From: Mangifera indica
Taxonomy: Eukaryota > Streptophyta > Magnoliopsida > Sapindales > Anacardiaceae
DNA: 64,000 nucleotides
Reading direction: 5' to 3'
Assembly: GCF_011075055.1 (NCBI RefSeq)
Contig: NC_058140.1
Location: 8,428,988 to 8,492,987, forward strand
The notes beneath the pieces were generated by a model. That model was not told the DNA's origin and did not search any database. It saw only the letters and a program-made list of their open reading frames with translations. Made by a program: the position numbers and the translations under genes. Position 1 is the first letter of the stretch; each line of letters starts with the position of its first letter. This document shows, one piece after another, positions 62,191-64,000 of this stretch.

Positions 62191-63962
62191 CTATCATTAT
62201 TCACTAACATAACTAATCAAAATAATAAAAAAAGTATAGTGGATAATAACTTGTAACGATCCTGATGTTTGAACATACGAATCATCAAGTCTCATAATCT
62301 AATGCGTTATGAAAGATTGGAGTTCTTGCATCTCCCTATGAAACATCGATGCCTATTATTGTCACTGCTCTTGTATCTTCCCATGAAACATCAATGCTTG
62401 TTACTACCATTGTTCCTACATATTTATACAAAGTATTGATCCTTGTTCTTACATCTCTCTATGAATAATTGATGCATGTTGTTATCACTGGACCCATATT
62501 ATTACAGCTTACTGGTCCAACTGTTGTTACATCTAAAAGTTGATGACTCTTGCATGCTATGTAAAGAGCTATTAAAGATAGTTCTATGATACATTGCTAT
62601 ACGTAGTCCTATGAATTAAGTGTCTTATAGGGAAGACCCTCTAATACTTTTGAGGATGGGAGGCACAAGAGGTAAACATCTATGGAAGGGATGTTGTACA
62701 TAATGAGAGGCCTTTTACGACTCTCGGGGCTGTGTGGTGGGATAAGATGACACTCATGGAGGGGATACCTATCTAATATAAAAAGCACTAGGAATAATGA
62801 GTTAAAGGCCTAATGATGAGAGAATCCGTAAATAGACGAAAATGATGGAGACGTGGGCACTAGCCACATAGGTAGAGGAAACTTATGTCGAGCAGGTTGC
62901 CATGGGGACATAGGGTAGTTGAGACCTAGTAGTAGAAGATTGCGAAAACCCAATAAAGGTTGTCTAAAAGGCAACAAGATGAATTGATAGGGTATGTTCC
63001 TTATCGTCCAATTTTGTTTACTTATCATCTAATGATGCCTTTAGTATCACTCAGAGTCACACTCAACTCAGTCAGACATAATGTAGCTGTAATCACTTCT
63101 TAAAACATAAAGAAAATTTATAAGAATTAATGAAATAAAAGATGAAATGATAAAATTTTAAATCTATCAATGTTCAACTTACCGAAAGAACATCCTAAAG
63201 TATCGATATATCATCCAAGGTTAACATTACAATAATCCTCTACTTCAACATACAGGGTACTTGATCATTTGTTTCCAAAGTGACATAAGACAATAGATTT
63301 TGAATTGTCTCATAAATTTAATATTACACAATGTACAACATCTATAGTTAGTATTTACAATCATTGATATAAATTTTAATTTTATGGATTATGCGATACT
63401 TACTTGGAAAGCAATCAGGTATCTTAAAACATTGTGGCTAAGCAATGGGATCAGACTCATGTAGGGTGGGTAATATTATACATAGTACTAATATTTGCGA
63501 TGAATGTCTTTCCACATCGAATCAATTATTCTATTCCATGTTATCATCACCCATATGTACCGACTAAATACAAATAATGATCGGGTATTTTTGTTCTATT
63601 GTTTGCCCCTAATAGTCTCATAAATGCTAAAAACAATATTGCAAACTTCACAATGTCCTCATTATTCCCTAAATTTGATCACCAAGTGCTTGCTCGATCT
63701 CTTCTTAGGATAACAACTTCTTAATACCTAAGAAGTATTATTATTTCAATCAAGACATCTCTGTACAATCAATGTAGTTGGAGACCTCTATGTCATCCTC
63801 AAAGATCGGACCAGTGACTAGCACAAACTTAACAGGGTTGAATTGAAACTCAAGACTATTTAATCTGAACCATATTTCTCTCACTGGGTCCCAATGGTTA
63901 ATCATAAAAAGTAACATTGCATGCATCAAAACAACACTAAACCTAGGCTCTACCAAATGCAA
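61092..63962 (-). pseudogene. DUF1985 / Ulp1-protease-like gene relic of the MULE
   Basis: The minus-strand N-terminal piece 63750-63962 (VLMHAMLLFMINHW, EIWFRLNSLEFQFNPVKFVL, then VTGPIF) fits DUF1985, a domain found with plant transposon Ulp1-like proteases. The C-terminal piece at about 61440-61092 fits the Ulp1 C48 core: VLIPINFNN, then QY-stop-VY where the family has H-W-V-L (catalytic His changed to Tyr), then KLYVYDSAKY with the catalytic Asp, ANNFYTSRGIQPLETP, and EECAF where the family has G-D-C-G (Cys kept). Ulp1 enzymes cleave SUMO-type conjugates; in MULEs the role is unknown. The middle (61500-63700), including the Pro-rich piece at 62810-63028, is not assignable. The gene is dead. 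Confidence 0.65.
62153..62189. repeat. (AT)n microsatellite
   Basis: An uninterrupted run of about 18 AT units within the Ulp1-like relic region. Confidence 0.95.
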
Positions 63963-64000
63963 TAAACGCTCGAAATAGGTTGTTTGAAATATAACTCTTT

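Larger units (their letters stand above)
57320..64000. mobile_element. Mutator-like element with Ulp1-like gene (partial, runs off the window)
   Basis: A broken MURA-type transposase on the plus strand (57950-60470) and a broken DUF1985/Ulp1-like gene on the minus strand (61092-63962) lie tail to tail within 0.6 kb. This pairing is known from Ulp1-carrying MULEs such as Arabidopsis Kaonashi elements and the melon CUMULE. The AT-rich block from about 57323 (GGGATATTGGATTTTTTACC, with TAGGTCTACTTATACATTTA just after) may be the left terminal inverted repeat. The right end should lie beyond 64000. Both genes have many stops, so this copy is dead. The left limit is inferred. Confidence 0.65.

Noticed and set aside
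62810..63028. Possible separate Pro-rich protein
   Set aside because: It lies between the DUF1985 and Ulp1 parts on the same strand; more simply a linker remnant or chance frame.

Overview
This is plant nuclear DNA, most likely from a TE-rich eudicot. It is very AT-rich. It has two intron-containing genes with GT-AG junctions, and most of the rest is decayed Ty1/copia, LINE, hAT and MULE sequence. No rRNA, tRNA, CRISPR array or bacterial-type operon was seen. The species cannot be named from the sequence alone.

Layout. 1-13.4 kb has no gene. It holds two copies (3.8-5.9 kb and 8.3-10.8 kb) of one TG...CA-bounded, LTR-like element in opposite orientation, each with three internal ~190-bp subrepeats. 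A second repeat family sits beside each copy, also in opposite orientation. 13.4-23.1 kb is a complete five-coding-exon protein phosphatase 2C gene on the + strand (283 aa, reconstructed from splice sites). Its third intron is ~6.1 kb and is swollen by two LINE 3' ends in opposite orientation, one with its last coding segment tandemly triplicated. 24.8-38 kb is a nested TE block. A minus-strand copia element (Copia-1) is followed by a plus-strand hAT transposase relic, which is split by a second minus-strand copia element (Copia-2) with two 379-bp LTRs. 39-46 kb holds further copia relics: Copia-3 on the minus strand, itself carrying a non-autonomous hAT element with a perfect 8-bp target duplication, and Copia-4 on the plus strand. 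46-53.3 kb is non-genic, with degenerate repeats and two more non-autonomous hAT elements. 54.3-56.9 kb is a complete four-exon alpha/beta-hydrolase gene on the + strand (314 aa, full Ser-Asp-His triad) with a hairpin-forming repeat in intron 2. From ~57.3 kb to the window end there is a large Mutator-like element. A broken MURA-type transposase on the + strand faces a broken DUF1985/Ulp1-protease-like gene on the - strand, the arrangement known for Ulp1-carrying (Kaonashi-type) MULEs.

The two host genes look intact and functional; almost everything else is dead mobile DNA. The host genes are not obviously related in function: one is a metal-dependent Ser/Thr phosphatase, the other a serine-hydrolase-fold enzyme. 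No wholly new system was found. The most interesting structures are the nested insertions, the Ulp1-MULE, the LINE-derived tandem arrays in the PP2C intron and the inverted pair of LTR-like elements. All protein calls come from reading translations and remembered family motifs; no database search was run.
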